Assembly (NCBI GenBank): GCA_036274635.1
Contig: DASUFI010000157.1
Location: 1 to 53,945, forward strand
Length of the DNA stretch: 53,945 nt
From: DASUFI01 sp036274635
Lineage (GTDB): Bacteria > Planctomycetota > B15-G4
Direction of reading: 5' to 3'
Shown: positions 40,483 to 52,175 of the stretch, one piece after another
Layout: every line of letters starts with the position of its first letter
How positions within the stretch are numbered: the first letter of the stretch is position 1
Translations under genes and position numbers: made by a program
The notes under the pieces: generated by a model
What the model saw: only the letters and a program-made list of their open reading frames with translations
Told to the model about the DNA's origin: nothing
Databases searched by the model: none

Positions 40483-40835
40483 CACAGCTCGTCCACCGAG
40501 TAGCCGTCGTCGCCCTTGGCCTTGCGGCCGCCGCGGCCGGCGCCGGCGCGCGCGGCAGGCTGCGCGGAGCGGCGCGGTGCGTGCGACTCCTCGCCGAGCA
40601 GCGCGTCCCCGGCGTCCAGGAAGTCGCGCGAGGTGCGGCTGGAGACCCAGTCTATCAGCGCCTGACGGCTGAACTTCCACTCGCGCCCCACCTTGCGGCC
40701 GGGCACGTCGCCCTCGCGCAGTACCTTGCTGAAGGTCTTCACCGAGACGCCCAGGAAGGCGGCGGCGCCGTCGATGTTGAGGATCTCGCGGTCGGGCATG
40801 GGGCTGGGCGTCGTCTTGCGCTCGCGCATGGCCAT
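40482..40835 (-). CDS. Excisionase-type helix-turn-helix DNA-binding protein
   Basis: The 117-aa protein has an N-terminal arm, then the MerR/excisionase-like helix-turn-helix LNIDGAAAFLGVSVKTFSKV and wing VGREWKFSRQALIDWVSS. An Ala/Arg-rich disordered tail follows (AARAGAGRGG), ending GYSVDEL. ATG 40835 lies one nucleotide after the stop of the B12-subunit gene, and its own stop overlaps the dehydrogenase start. A DNA-binding protein so tightly packed inside a catabolic operon suggests autoregulation by product level. Such proteins are annotated as excisionase-like because of the fold; no phage context is present. Confidence 0.8.
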   Translation of the reverse strand: MAMRERKTTPSPMPDREILNIDGAAAFLGVSVKTFSKVLREGDVPGRKVGREWKFSRQALIDWVSSRTSRDFLDAGDALLGEESHAPRRSAQPAARAGAGRGGRKAKGDDGYSVDEL

Positions 40836-40836
40836 G

Positions 40837-41256
40837 TCAGTTGCTCCTCGCCGCCGTCCGCCGGCGGGAGATCTCCGCCCGGATGTAGTCCACGAGCTCG
40901 CGCAGGCCGGCGCCCGGGCCGAAGAGCCGGCCGGTGCCGCGGCGCTGGAGCTCGGCCATGTCCTCGGCCGGGATGATGCCGCCGCCCGTGACCAGCACGT
41001 GCCCCGCGCCGGCGCGCGCCAGCAGCTCGACCACGCGCGGGAACAGGTGCATGTGCGCGCCCGACAGCACCGACAGGCCCACGACCTCGACGTCTTCCTG
41101 CACGGCCATCTCGACGATGGCCTCGGGCGTCTGGTGCAGGCCGCCGTAGATGACCTCCATGCCCGCGTCGCGCAGCGCCGAGGCCACGACCTTGGCGCCG
41201 CGGTCGTGGCCGTCGAGGCCGGGCTTGGCGATGAGCACGCGGATGGGCTCGTCCAT
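40837..41256 (-). CDS. icmB: B12-binding subunit of acyl-CoA mutase
   Basis: The 139-aa protein is a stand-alone cobalamin-binding domain. The lower axial His lies in the DGHDRG motif (PGLDGHDRGAKVVASALRDA); LSVLSGAHMHLF and LVTGGGIIPAEDM are the other ligand-loop signatures. It pairs with the large subunit encoded 25 nt upstream to form a split mutase, as in isobutyryl-CoA mutase IcmA/IcmB or archaeal-type methylmalonyl-CoA mutase. Its stop is one base from the start of the helix-turn-helix gene. The symbol rests on the large-subunit residues described there. Confidence 0.88.
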   Translation of the reverse strand: MDEPIRVLIAKPGLDGHDRGAKVVASALRDAGMEVIYGGLHQTPEAIVEMAVQEDVEVVGLSVLSGAHMHLFPRVVELLARAGAGHVLVTGGGIIPAEDMAELQRRGTGRLFGPGAGLRELVDYIRAEISRRRTAARSN

Positions 41257-41281
41257 CGATACTCCTTGATTCGGGCAGGCC

Positions 41282-42952
<1,671 letters not shown>

Positions 42953-42953
42953 C

Positions 42954-43934
42954 TCAGCACTCCGGAGGACGGCGGTTGCGGTACAGGGTGAGGATCTCGT
43001 CGGACAGGCCGTAGGCCGCCTGCGGCAGGCCCTGGGCCACGCGCTCGGCCAGCAGCGCGCCCAGCGCCTCGACCTCCCAGACCTCGTGGCGCAGGCGCCC
43101 GTCCACCAGCCGGCGCACGCGGCGCTCGAAGTTCTCCGCGCGGCGCCGGGCCAGGAGCCCGCTCCGCGCGCGCGCCTCGAGCTGGGCGTCCAGCGCCGCG
43201 GCCAGCTCCGCCACGCCGCGCCCGTCCGTCGCGCAGCTGGTCAGGATGGCCGGACGCTGGTCGGGCGGCAGCTCGCGCATCTCGAGGATGTCCTGCAGCT
43301 GCTGCACCAGGCGATCGAGGCCCGGCAGGTCGGCCTTGTTCACCAGGTACAGGTCGGCCACCTCCATGAGCCCGGCCTTCATGGCCTGGATGGTGTCGCC
43401 GCCGCCCGGGTGCAGCACGACCACGGTGAGGTCGGCCGAGCGCGCGATGTCCACCTCGCTCTGGCCCACGCCCACCGTCTCGATCATGAGCGTGTGGCGG
43501 CCGGCGAGGTCCAGCACGTCCACCACGTCGTCCGTGGCGCGCGCCAGGCCGCCGAAGACGCCGCGCGTGGCCATCGAGCGGATGAAGACGCCCTTGTCGA
43601 GCGCCAGACGGCCCATGCGCACGCGGTCGCCCAGCAGCGCGCCGCCGCTGAAGGGCGAGGTGGGGTCCACGGCCACGATGCCCAGCGTGCGGCCCTGCGC
43701 GCGCCAGTGCAGCGCCAGCGCCTCGACCAGCGTGCTCTTGCCCGCGCCCGGCGGGCCCGTGATCCCGAGCCGCCGCGCGCGCCCCAGGTCGCGGAAGAAG
43801 CCGTCGTGCAGCGCGGCGAAGCGCGCGTCGCCGCGCTCGGCCAGGCTCATGAGGCGCGCGCAGGCCAGCTCCTCGCCCGCGCGCACCCGCGCCACGAGCT
43901 CCGCGCCGGCGGTGCTGGTCACGGGCGGCTTCAC
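42954..43934 (-). CDS. meaB: MeaB/ArgK-type G-protein chaperone of the B12 mutase
   Basis: The 326-aa GTPase loads and protects the cobalamin mutase. Walker A is GPPGAGKSTLVEAL near residue 60. Base-recognition and switch motifs are VDPTSPFSGGALLGDRVRM, FIRSMATRG, DLVIET-type LMIETVGVGQSEVD and VNKADL. The C-terminus carries the dimerisation helix found in MeaB. GTG 43934 overlaps the dehydrogenase stop (GTGA). In isobutyryl-CoA mutase systems the equivalent is called MeaI, or is fused inside IcmF; here it is separate and directly upstream of the mutase. Confidence 0.9.
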   Translation of the reverse strand: MKPPVTSTAGAELVARVRAGEELACARLMSLAERGDARFAALHDGFFRDLGRARRLGITGPPGAGKSTLVEALALHWRAQGRTLGIVAVDPTSPFSGGALLGDRVRMGRLALDKGVFIRSMATRGVFGGLARATDDVVDVLDLAGRHTLMIETVGVGQSEVDIARSADLTVVVLHPGGGDTIQAMKAGLMEVADLYLVNKADLPGLDRLVQQLQDILEMRELPPDQRPAILTSCATDGRGVAELAAALDAQLEARARSGLLARRRAENFERRVRRLVDGRLRHEVWEVEALGALLAERVAQGLPQAAYGLSDEILTLYRNRRPPEC

Positions 43935-45061
43935 CTCGGATCCAGCAGGCTGCGCGCGATGACCAGCTTCTGGATCTCCGAGGTGCCCTCGTAGATCTCG
44001 GTGATGCGCGCGTCGCGGAAGTAGCGGGCCACGGGGAACTCCGTGGTGTAGCCGGCGCCGCCGTGGATCTGCACGGCGTCGTCGGCGGCGCGGTTGGCCA
44101 GCTGGCTGGCCACCAGCTTGGCCTGCGCGGCCTCGGTCGTGTGTGGCCGCCCGAGGTCGCGCAGCCAGGCCGCGCGCCAGCAGGCCAGGCGCGCCGCGGC
44201 GAGGTCGGCGCTGACCTGCGCGATCTTGAACTGCACGGCCTGGAACTTGGCCAGCCTCTGGCCGAACTGCTCGCGCTGCCCGGCGTACTTCACCGAGGCG
44301 TCCAGGCTGGCCTGCGCGATGCCCAGCGCCTGCGCCGCGATGCCGATGCGCCCGCCGTCCAGGGTGTCGAAGGCCACGCGCAGGCCCTTGCCCACCTCGC
44401 CCAGCACGGCGTCGGCCGGCAGCTGCACGCCGTCGAGCAGCACCTCCACCGTGCTGCTGCTGCGGATGCCCAGCTTCTCCTCGACCTTGCCCACCGAGAG
44501 CCCGGCGCTCTCGCGCGGCACGAGGAAGGCGGTGATGCCCTCGGGCGCGCGCGCGAAGACGATGAGCAGGCCGGCGTGGTCGCCCGAGGTGATCCACAGC
44601 TTGGCGCCCGCGAGCCGCCAGCCCGCGCCCTCGTGCGCGGCCTTGCACTCCAGCGAGCCGGCGTCGCTGCCGGCGTTGGCCTCCGACAGCGCGTAGGCGC
44701 CCAGCAGCTCGCCGCTGGCGAGGCGCGGCAGCCAGCGCTCCTTCTGCGCCTCGCTTCCGTGCCGCAGGATCGGGCTGGTGACCAGGCTGTTGTGCACGGA
44801 GAGCGTGACGCCCGTGCTCGCGCAGGCGCGCGAGACCTCCTCGACGACCAGCGCCAGCGCCAGCGTGCCCAGCTCCGCGCCGCCGTAGCGCTCCGGCACC
44901 AGCATGCCCGCGAAGCCCAGCTCCGCGGCCTTGCGGAACTCCTCGCGCGGGAAGCGGTGCTCGCGGTCGCGCGCCTCGGCGGTGGGCGCCACCTCGCTCT
45001 GCGCGAAGTCGCGCGCCGTGTTGCGAATGAGCTGCAGCTCCTCGTCGAGGTCGAAGTCCAT
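43931..45061 (-). CDS. Acyl-CoA dehydrogenase (first copy of the operon)
   Basis: The 376-aa enzyme has the classical short-chain acyl-CoA dehydrogenase length. Signatures: YALSEANAGSDAGS, GAKLWITSGDHAGL, QIHGGAGYTTEFPVARYFRD and the base-bearing IYEGTSEIQKLVIAR. It is most like butyryl-CoA dehydrogenases, which would use the product of the mutase. It starts 3 nt after the hydroxyacyl-CoA dehydrogenase stop and overlaps the GTPase gene by 4 nt. No electron-transfer flavoprotein genes are visible in the window. Confidence 0.9.
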   Translation of the reverse strand: MDFDLDEELQLIRNTARDFAQSEVAPTAEARDREHRFPREEFRKAAELGFAGMLVPERYGGAELGTLALALVVEEVSRACASTGVTLSVHNSLVTSPILRHGSEAQKERWLPRLASGELLGAYALSEANAGSDAGSLECKAAHEGAGWRLAGAKLWITSGDHAGLLIVFARAPEGITAFLVPRESAGLSVGKVEEKLGIRSSSTVEVLLDGVQLPADAVLGEVGKGLRVAFDTLDGGRIGIAAQALGIAQASLDASVKYAGQREQFGQRLAKFQAVQFKIAQVSADLAAARLACWRAAWLRDLGRPHTTEAAQAKLVASQLANRAADDAVQIHGGAGYTTEFPVARYFRDARITEIYEGTSEIQKLVIARSLLDPR

Positions 45062-45064
45062 CGC

Positions 45065-45957
45065 TCAGCCCGTGTAGGTGTAGAAGCCGCGGCCCGTCTT
45101 GCGCCCCAGGTGGCCCGCCGCCACCATCTTCCGCAGCAGCGGGCAGGGCCTGTACTTGTCGTCGCCGAGGTCGCGCTGCAGCACCTCGAGGATCGCGAGG
45201 CACACGTCGAGGCCGATGAGGTCGGCCAGCGCCAGCGGCCCCATCGGGTGCGCCATGCCCAGCTTCATGATCTCGTCCACGTGCTCCGGCTTCGCGACGC
45301 CCTCGGCCACGCAGAAGACGGCCTCGTTGATCATGGGCATGAGCACGCGGTTGCTCACGAAGCCCGGCGCGTCGTTGGCCGGCACCGGCACCTTGCCCAG
45401 GTCCTTCGTCAGCGCCTCGATCGCGGCCCACGTGGCGTCGCTGGTGTCGAGGCCGCGGATGACCTCCACCAGCTTCATCACCGGCACCGGGTTCATGAAG
45501 TGCATGCCGATGACGCGGTCGGGCCGCTTCGTCGCCGCCGCGAGGCGCGTGATGGAGATGCTGCTCGTGTTGCTGGCCAGGATCGTGGCCGGCGGCGCGG
45601 CGCGGTCGAGCTGAGCGAAGAGGCGCAGCTTCAGCTCGAGGCTCTCGCTGACGGCCTCGATGACCAGGTCGGACTGCGCGGCCTCGTCCAGCTGCGTGCT
45701 CCTGCGGATGCGGCCGAGGATGCCGGGGATGTCGCCCTCGGAGAGCCCGCCCTTCTTCGCGACCCGCTGCAGGCTCTTCTCGATGCCGGCGATGGCCCCG
45801 GCGAGGCGCGCGTCATCCACGTCCACCAGCGTGACCTGCCGGCTCTGCTGCGCCAGCACCTGCGCGATGCCGTTGCCCATGGTGCCGCTGCCGACGACGG
45901 CGACGCGGCGCAGCGCGCTGGCCGCGCTGCTCGTGGCCGGCGCGGCCGACTCGCCGC

Positions 45958-45961
<4 letters not shown>
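45065..45961 (-). CDS. hbd: 3-hydroxybutyryl-CoA dehydrogenase
   Basis: The 298-aa NAD-dependent enzyme oxidises 3-hydroxybutyryl-CoA to acetoacetyl-CoA. The dinucleotide fold is VAVVGSGTMGNGIAQVLA. The catalytic region is ASNTSSISITRLA, GMHFMNPVPVMKLVEV. The C-terminal dimer domain has VSNRVLMPMINEA and GLDVCLAILEVL, and it ends GRKTGRGFYTYTG, the normal end of single-domain HBDs. GTG 45961 overlaps the thiolase stop in the arrangement GTGA. It is not fused to a crotonase, and no separate crotonase gene is in the operon. Confidence 0.93.
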
Positions 45962-47139
<1,178 letters not shown>

Positions 47140-47297
47140 GGCGGCAGACCCTGGAGACGAGAGGACCGGTCGCGAGCACGGGCTGGCGGCCGCCCGGCGC
47201 CCGCCCGCCAGCCCGGCGTGCAAGGTCCTCGCGACCTACCTGCAAAAGGGGTCCTAGCGTAGCGAACTCGGCGCCGCCGCGGAAGCCAGCCCGGCGC

Positions 47298-49712
47298 TCA
47301 GCGACGCTGCTTGAGCAGGCCTTCGCGCACGATCACGTCCACGATCTCCGCCGCCAGCGCGCGGTGGCCCGCTTCCGTGGGGTGCACCGCGTCGATGAAG
47401 GCGGAAGCGCCCAGCTGGTCGAGCGCCGGCTGCGGATCCGCCACGGGCAGCCCGAGCTCGGCGCCCACGGCCTTGACCGTGGCGCGGAAGGGCAGCAGCG
47501 TCGGGTCGTCGAGCCCGGGACGCGCCGGCTCGGCCACGAGGATCACGCGCGCCCCCGCCGCGGTCGCGGCGCGCGCCAGGTCGCGCAGCGAGTCCGCGAA
47601 GCGCGCCGTCGGCCCCGTCTCGAAGCGCTCGACGTCCGCCGCGTCCGGCGTCTCGCCCACCTGCCGGGCGTGGAAGTAGTCGCGCCAGCCGGCCTGCCTG
47701 CGCCAGGCCCGCCAGCGCGCGCAGCACTGCTCGAGAAAGGACACGCCCTCGCCGGTGAAGCGCGCGAAGTAGGCGCGCTCGTCGTGCATCGGCCCCTGCA
47801 CGTGGTCATTGAAGGAGAGGTCGATGATCACCAGGTCCGGCTGCAGCTTGAGCAGCACGTCGTCGAGCAGCGGGCGCAGGCGCTCGGCCGTGGCGCCCGG
47901 CGTGCCGGCGTTGACGACCTCGGCCTCGCCCCCGAAGCGCTTCTCCAGCCACGCCGACCAGGTCTGCTGCTCGTCCAGGCCGTAGCCGAAGGTGGAGCTG
48001 CTGCCCAGCGTCACGATGCGCCATTTGGTGCCGGCCGGCCGCTCGCGCGCCACCGGCCCGCTGCGGAACTGCTGGTCGCGCACGAAGGTGGAGAAGCGGC
48101 GGCACAGCGGGTGGCGCGCCCAAAGGTAGTCCGCGGGCAGCGGCCCCCCACGCACGTCCTCGAGGGTCATGTCGTTCAGGATCGTGGGCGAGTAGGACGG
48201 CTGCACCTCGGCGGCGACGCGCGCGGCCAGGGCGCCCAGCGCCGCGACCACCAGCAGCGCGCCCAGCCGCCGACCGGCCGGCGCGACCCATGGCGCGAGA
48301 GCCAGCGTGACCAGGATCGCCCCTCCCAGCAGCGGCGCGGGTGCGAGCGGCCAGCAGCTCACCGCCAACGGCGCGACGAGCAGGCCGGCCGCCACGCGAC
48401 TGCGCAGCAGCCAGGCCAGCAGCGCGAGGCCGGCCAGCGCGGCGAGCGCCGCGCCCGCCATCCAGCGTCCCAGCAGCCCGACGAGATCGCCCGGCGCGCC
48501 CTGCGGCGCGATGCTCAGCGACTGCAGCGACGCTCCACCCGCCAGCGCCTGCACGGCGGTGCGGCCCGCCCGCAGGTCGAGGTCGCGCAGCGTTCCCAGC
48601 GTCTCGCCGTCCACGCGCGCCACGACCTCCGCGCCCTGCGCCTCGACGTCCAGGTGCAACGGCCGGCCGGCCGGCAGCGTGGCCAGCGCGGCGGGCGCCG
48701 GCTCGGCGCGCCACTCGGTGGCGAGGTTCAGCGCCAGGCCGCTCGACAGCCGCGCGTCGCTGCTGAGCGAGACGACCACGCCGCGATCGCGGTCCGACGG
48801 CGCGCCGCGCAGCAGGAGGTCCACGACGCTGTCCGGGTCCAGCGTCAGCTCGGCCGACAGCTCGAAGTCGCCGTCGACGCGCCCGGGCCCGCCCCACGGC
48901 GCGAACAGCTCGACGCGCCGCGGGGCCGGCAGCGCGAAGGGCGCCGTCGCGCAGGCCGCGTCCGGCGGCCGCAGCCGCTCGCGGTTCTGCGCCCAGAGCG
49001 TGATGCACAGGCCGGCGACCAGCGCGGCTCCGCCGAGCGCCGCCAGCACGCCGCCGCGCGCCTCGCCCCGCACGCGCCGCCGCCACAGCGCGACCAGCGA
49101 CGGCACCAGCAGCAGCACGGCCGCCGCCGCCCACGTCGGCTTGGCCAGCGACTCGCCGGACTGCTCGTCGCGCAGCGTCTGCCTGCCGTCGCCGCCGACC
49201 AGCGTCAGCTCGCGGAGAGAGGACCTGGGCGCGAGCCGCACGCCCACGCGTCCCGATGGCACGGGCCCGGCCCACGTGCCCTGCAGCAGCGTGCGCGTGC
49301 CGGCGAGCACGGTCACCTGGCCGTCCGCGCAGCGCAGCGTCAGCGAGCCCGCCGCCTCGTCCGCGGACAGCGTGGCGCTCGCGGCTGGCCCGGCGTTCTC
49401 GAGGCGCAGCTCGGCCTCGCCGCACACCAGCGCGGGGCCGTCGTCGCCGAAGAAGAGCCGCTGGCTGCCCTGCGGCGCGACCACGGTCAGCTCGCGCGGC
49501 TCGGCGGAGCGGCGGAAGACGAGGTCGAGCGCGCGCGCCGCGAGGATGCGGCCGTCGGCCAGCTGCAGGTTGGCGGTCATCTCGACGTCGCCCAGCGCGA
49601 CCACCTGCACCAGCTCCGGCGCCGAGAAGGGACGCCAGCGGCCACTGCTCGCCGGCCACGCCAGCCAGCCCGCGAGCAGCGCGAGCAGCACGGCCGCGGC
49701 CAGCGTCTTCAA
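47298..49712 (-). CDS. Membrane protein with C-terminal SGNH/GDSL hydrolase domain
   Basis: The 804-aa protein starts with a membrane segment (LKTLAAAVLLALLAGWLAW). Two beta-sandwich regions of LamG-like type follow (about 35-170 and 260-380), with a membrane segment between them, and then several membrane helices (about 390-510). The C-terminal SGNH esterase domain is at about 540-800. Its catalytic blocks are TLGSSSTFGYG (Ser), NAGTPGAT, LSFNDHV and DAVHPTEAGH (Asp/His). It probably removes or transfers acyl groups on envelope glycans. The start is uncertain: TTG 49712 overlaps the upstream stop (TTGA); a GTG about 27 nt further upstream is the alternative. Confidence 0.75.
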   Translation of the reverse strand: MKTLAAAVLLALLAGWLAWPASSGRWRPFSAPELVQVVALGDVEMTANLQLADGRILAARALDLVFRRSAEPRELTVVAPQGSQRLFFGDDGPALVCGEAELRLENAGPAASATLSADEAAGSLTLRCADGQVTVLAGTRTLLQGTWAGPVPSGRVGVRLAPRSSLRELTLVGGDGRQTLRDEQSGESLAKPTWAAAAVLLLVPSLVALWRRRVRGEARGGVLAALGGAALVAGLCITLWAQNRERLRPPDAACATAPFALPAPRRVELFAPWGGPGRVDGDFELSAELTLDPDSVVDLLLRGAPSDRDRGVVVSLSSDARLSSGLALNLATEWRAEPAPAALATLPAGRPLHLDVEAQGAEVVARVDGETLGTLRDLDLRAGRTAVQALAGGASLQSLSIAPQGAPGDLVGLLGRWMAGAALAALAGLALLAWLLRSRVAAGLLVAPLAVSCWPLAPAPLLGGAILVTLALAPWVAPAGRRLGALLVVAALGALAARVAAEVQPSYSPTILNDMTLEDVRGGPLPADYLWARHPLCRRFSTFVRDQQFRSGPVARERPAGTKWRIVTLGSSSTFGYGLDEQQTWSAWLEKRFGGEAEVVNAGTPGATAERLRPLLDDVLLKLQPDLVIIDLSFNDHVQGPMHDERAYFARFTGEGVSFLEQCCARWRAWRRQAGWRDYFHARQVGETPDAADVERFETGPTARFADSLRDLARAATAAGARVILVAEPARPGLDDPTLLPFRATVKAVGAELGLPVADPQPALDQLGASAFIDAVHPTEAGHRALAAEIVDVIVREGLLKQRR

Positions 49713-50584
49713 GCCACGCGCCTCAGCACCGCGCACGTGACCTCGGCCGGCGCGCCGACGCGGAAGGGCAGCACCATCACGCCGATGCCGCGGTTCACGT
49801 AGAGCAGGCCGCCGCCCGGCAGCTCGTAGCGCCCGGCGATGCGCCGCGGCATCCAGCGCCGCCCCAGCGAGCCGACGAGCGGCAGCACGATCTGCCCGCC
49901 GTGGCTGTGGCCCGAGAGCACGAGGTGGAAGCGGCCCGCGGGCAGGACGTCGGCCACGTCGGGATGGTGGCAGAGGAGCACGCGCGCGTGCTCCCGGCCG
50001 TCGAAGTCGGCGGTGGCGGCGTCGAGGTCGGCGTTGCGCGCCTCCTCGAGGTCCTCGAGGCCGGCGATGCGCACGCGCGCGCCGCCGCGCGCGACGAGCA
50101 CCGAGGCATTGCGCAGCACGCGCACGCCCTGCCGCCGCAGGGCGGCCGCGATGGCTCCCTCGCGCCGGTGCCGGTAGTCGTGGTTGCCGAAGACCGCGAA
50201 GCGCCCCAGCGCCGCCGGGATGCGCGCGAAGGCGCGGCCCAGCAGCGCCACGTCCTGCGCGGCGCGCGTCACGAAGTCGCCCGTGAGGCACAGCACGTCC
50301 GGCTCGAAGGAGGCCGCCAGCGCCACCACGGGGGCGAGGCTGGCCTCGTCGAGGAAGCAGCCGCCGTGCAGGTCGGACAGCTGCACGAGGCGCAGGCCGT
50401 CGGCGTCCGGGTGCAGGCCGGGCACGGGGACGTCGAGCGTCACGCTGCGCAGGCCGCCGCGCCGCAGCCAGCGGGCGTAGGCCGCCCGCCCCGGCCAGAC
50501 GCGCGAGCCCAGCCAGCGGCTGGCGCGGAAGGCCCACAGCATCTCGTCGGCGAAGCGCCGCGGCGGCTTGCGCACATCGAGCAT
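49709..50584 (-). CDS. Metallophosphoesterase (YaeI-like)
   Basis: The 291-aa protein carries the calcineurin-like motif set: QLSDLHGG, LTGDFV, FGNHDYRH, CHHPD and SGHSHGGQIVLP, with the metal ligands intact. About 45 residues precede the core, including LWAFRASRWLGSRVWPGRA, which may associate with the membrane as in YaeI/LpxG-type enzymes. These hydrolyse phosphodiesters such as UDP-diacylglucosamine, but the substrate cannot be assigned here. The gene overlaps the SGNH-hydrolase gene downstream, which suggests an envelope role. Confidence 0.88.
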   Translation of the reverse strand: MLDVRKPPRRFADEMLWAFRASRWLGSRVWPGRAAYARWLRRGGLRSVTLDVPVPGLHPDADGLRLVQLSDLHGGCFLDEASLAPVVALAASFEPDVLCLTGDFVTRAAQDVALLGRAFARIPAALGRFAVFGNHDYRHRREGAIAAALRRQGVRVLRNASVLVARGGARVRIAGLEDLEEARNADLDAATADFDGREHARVLLCHHPDVADVLPAGRFHLVLSGHSHGGQIVLPLVGSLGRRWMPRRIAGRYELPGGGLLYVNRGIGVMVLPFRVGAPAEVTCAVLRRVA

Positions 50585-50674
50585 CGGCGGGAGTCTACAG
50601 CCTCGCCGCGCGGCGCGCGGCCCGCGACGGGTCTGCAGCGGGCTTCGCCCGCCGCAACTCCCTTCGCGGGGACC

Positions 50675-51262
50675 CTACTCGAGGTTGGTGTGGCGCGCGC
50701 CGAGGTCGCTCTCGGTGGCGCCCAGGGCGGCCACGAGATCCACCACGACCTGGTCGAGGTAGGCCAGCAGCGAGGCCTCGAAGAGCGTGCCGAGCGGGAA
50801 GAGCTTGCCGCCGGCCGCGGGCACGGGCAGCTCCACCACCACGTCGGCCGTGATCTCGGCGCGCGCCGGCGCGCGCGTGACCACCAGCACGCGCGCTCCG
50901 CCGCTGCGCGCCGTGCTGAGCAGCGAGAGCACCGTGGGCGTCTCGCCCGAGCCCGTGCAGGCGATGAGCAGGTCGCCGGCGCCGAGCCGCGGCACGGTCG
51001 TGTCGTCGAGGCCCCAGACGCGCAGCCCCATCTGCCCGAGCCGACGTGCGAAGGCACGGCCCATCATGCCCGACCGCCCGCGGCCTGCGACCACGATCTG
51101 GCCCGCGGCCAGCACGGCGTCCACGAAGGCCGCGTGCGTGGCGTCGGGCACGCTGTCGAGCGCCAGGCGGACGGCGCGCACGTAGGCCGCCACGCGCTCG
51201 TCGCGCGCGAGGGGCGCCGCGGCCGGCTTGCGCGGGCGCTTGCGCTTCAGATCGGATGCCAC
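50675..51262 (-). CDS. SIS-domain sugar isomerase, 6-phospho-3-hexuloisomerase-like
   Basis: The 195-aa protein matches the PHI type of SIS proteins: GRGRSGMMGRAFARRLGQMG, DDTTVPRLGAGDLLIACTGS then GET, and FEASLLAYLDQVVVDLV. It even ends RHTNLE, close to the usual PHI end. PHI turns hexulose 6-phosphate into fructose 6-phosphate in the ribulose monophosphate pathway. No hexulose-phosphate synthase is adjacent. A basic arm (LKRKRPRKP) precedes the fold. ATG 51262 lies inside the end of the PyrK-like gene (16-nt overlap). Formaldehyde detoxification is possible but unproven. Confidence 0.8.
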   Translation of the reverse strand: MASDLKRKRPRKPAAAPLARDERVAAYVRAVRLALDSVPDATHAAFVDAVLAAGQIVVAGRGRSGMMGRAFARRLGQMGLRVWGLDDTTVPRLGAGDLLIACTGSGETPTVLSLLSTARSGGARVLVVTRAPARAEITADVVVELPVPAAGGKLFPLGTLFEASLLAYLDQVVVDLVAALGATESDLGARHTNLE

Positions 51263-52122
51263 AGCAGGCGCGCCTCGTCGAAGACCGTGCCCTCACGGCA
51301 GGCCAGCTCGTAGGTGTAGCCGTCCGGCTGGCGGGCGTCCTGCACCCGCACGGCGCAGCCGTTGCACACCGCGTAGCCGCAGCCCATGACCGTCTCGAGG
51401 CTGGCGCGCGCGGGCACGGCGTGCCGCTTGGCGACCGCGCCGACGGCCTCCATCATGCGCTCGGGGCCGCAGGTGAGCACCAGCGCCGGCGGCCGGCCGG
51501 CGCGCGCGCGCGCGGCCAGCAGCGCGGCGAGGCGCGCGTCGAGGCGGCCGTGGAAGCCGCGCGAGCCGTCGTCCGTGCACAGGTCGACGCTCGCGCCTCC
51601 GCCCGGCAGCCGGCCGTGCAGCGAGAGCCGCTCGGCCGTGCGTGCGCCGAACAGCACCGTGGTGCGCGCCGCGCGCGCGTCGCCCGCGCGGCGCCAGGCG
51701 TCCAGCAGGAAGATGAAGGGCGCGATGCCGTAGCCGCCACCCACGCACACGAGCTCGCCCTCGGGCAGCCCCTCGTCCATGCGCCGGCCCAGCGGGCCCA
51801 CCACGTCGAGGGTCTCCCCCGGGCGCAGCGAGCACAGCAGGGCCGTGCCCACCCCCACCGGCATGATCATCCACTCGAGGTGGTCTTCGTCCCCCCGACG
51901 CTCCCAGCCGAGCAGGCTGAAAGGGCGGGGCAGGATGGGGAATTGCGGGTGCGCGGTGGAGAGCATGGCGAACTGGCCGGCGCCGGTCTCCGGCCAGCCC
52001 TGCGTCACCGCCACCAGGTGGTGGCACCCCCCCTCCACGCGCTCGTTGCGGATCACGCGCGCCACGCGCGACGCCATGCGGGGCCCGCGGCTCACCGAAG
52101 TCTCCGTGCAGGTAGCGGTCAT
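51247..52122 (-). CDS. pyrK: Dihydroorotate dehydrogenase electron-transfer subunit-like (PyrK)
   Basis: The 291-aa ferredoxin-reductase-like protein has an FAD-binding beta-barrel (FPILPRPFSLLGW). An NAD-binding half follows (LVCVGGGYGIAPFIFLLDAW, LTCGPERMMEAV). A C-terminal [2Fe-2S] cluster has cysteines in ETVMGCGYAVCNGCAV and LACREGTVF. In PyrK this subunit passes electrons between NAD and dihydroorotate dehydrogenase B. No pyrD is adjacent, so a different partner is possible. ATG 52122 gives a normal family N-terminus; an in-frame codon at 52185 would add an unlikely arm. It is divergent from the Nudix gene by 53 bp. Confidence 0.82.
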   Translation of the reverse strand: MTATCTETSVSRGPRMASRVARVIRNERVEGGCHHLVAVTQGWPETGAGQFAMLSTAHPQFPILPRPFSLLGWERRGDEDHLEWMIMPVGVGTALLCSLRPGETLDVVGPLGRRMDEGLPEGELVCVGGGYGIAPFIFLLDAWRRAGDARAARTTVLFGARTAERLSLHGRLPGGGASVDLCTDDGSRGFHGRLDARLAALLAARARAGRPPALVLTCGPERMMEAVGAVAKRHAVPARASLETVMGCGYAVCNGCAVRVQDARQPDGYTYELACREGTVFDEARLLWHPI

Positions 52123-52175
52123 CGGGGCGCGAATCCTATCATCCGGCAGCGACGGCCGCGCGCCGCGCGACCCGC

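Noticed and set aside
49713..50537. The N-terminal part of a 1079-aa frame continuing the SGNH hydrolase upstream
   Set aside because: It is the out-of-frame shadow of the metallophosphoesterase gene; the SGNH protein begins near 49712.
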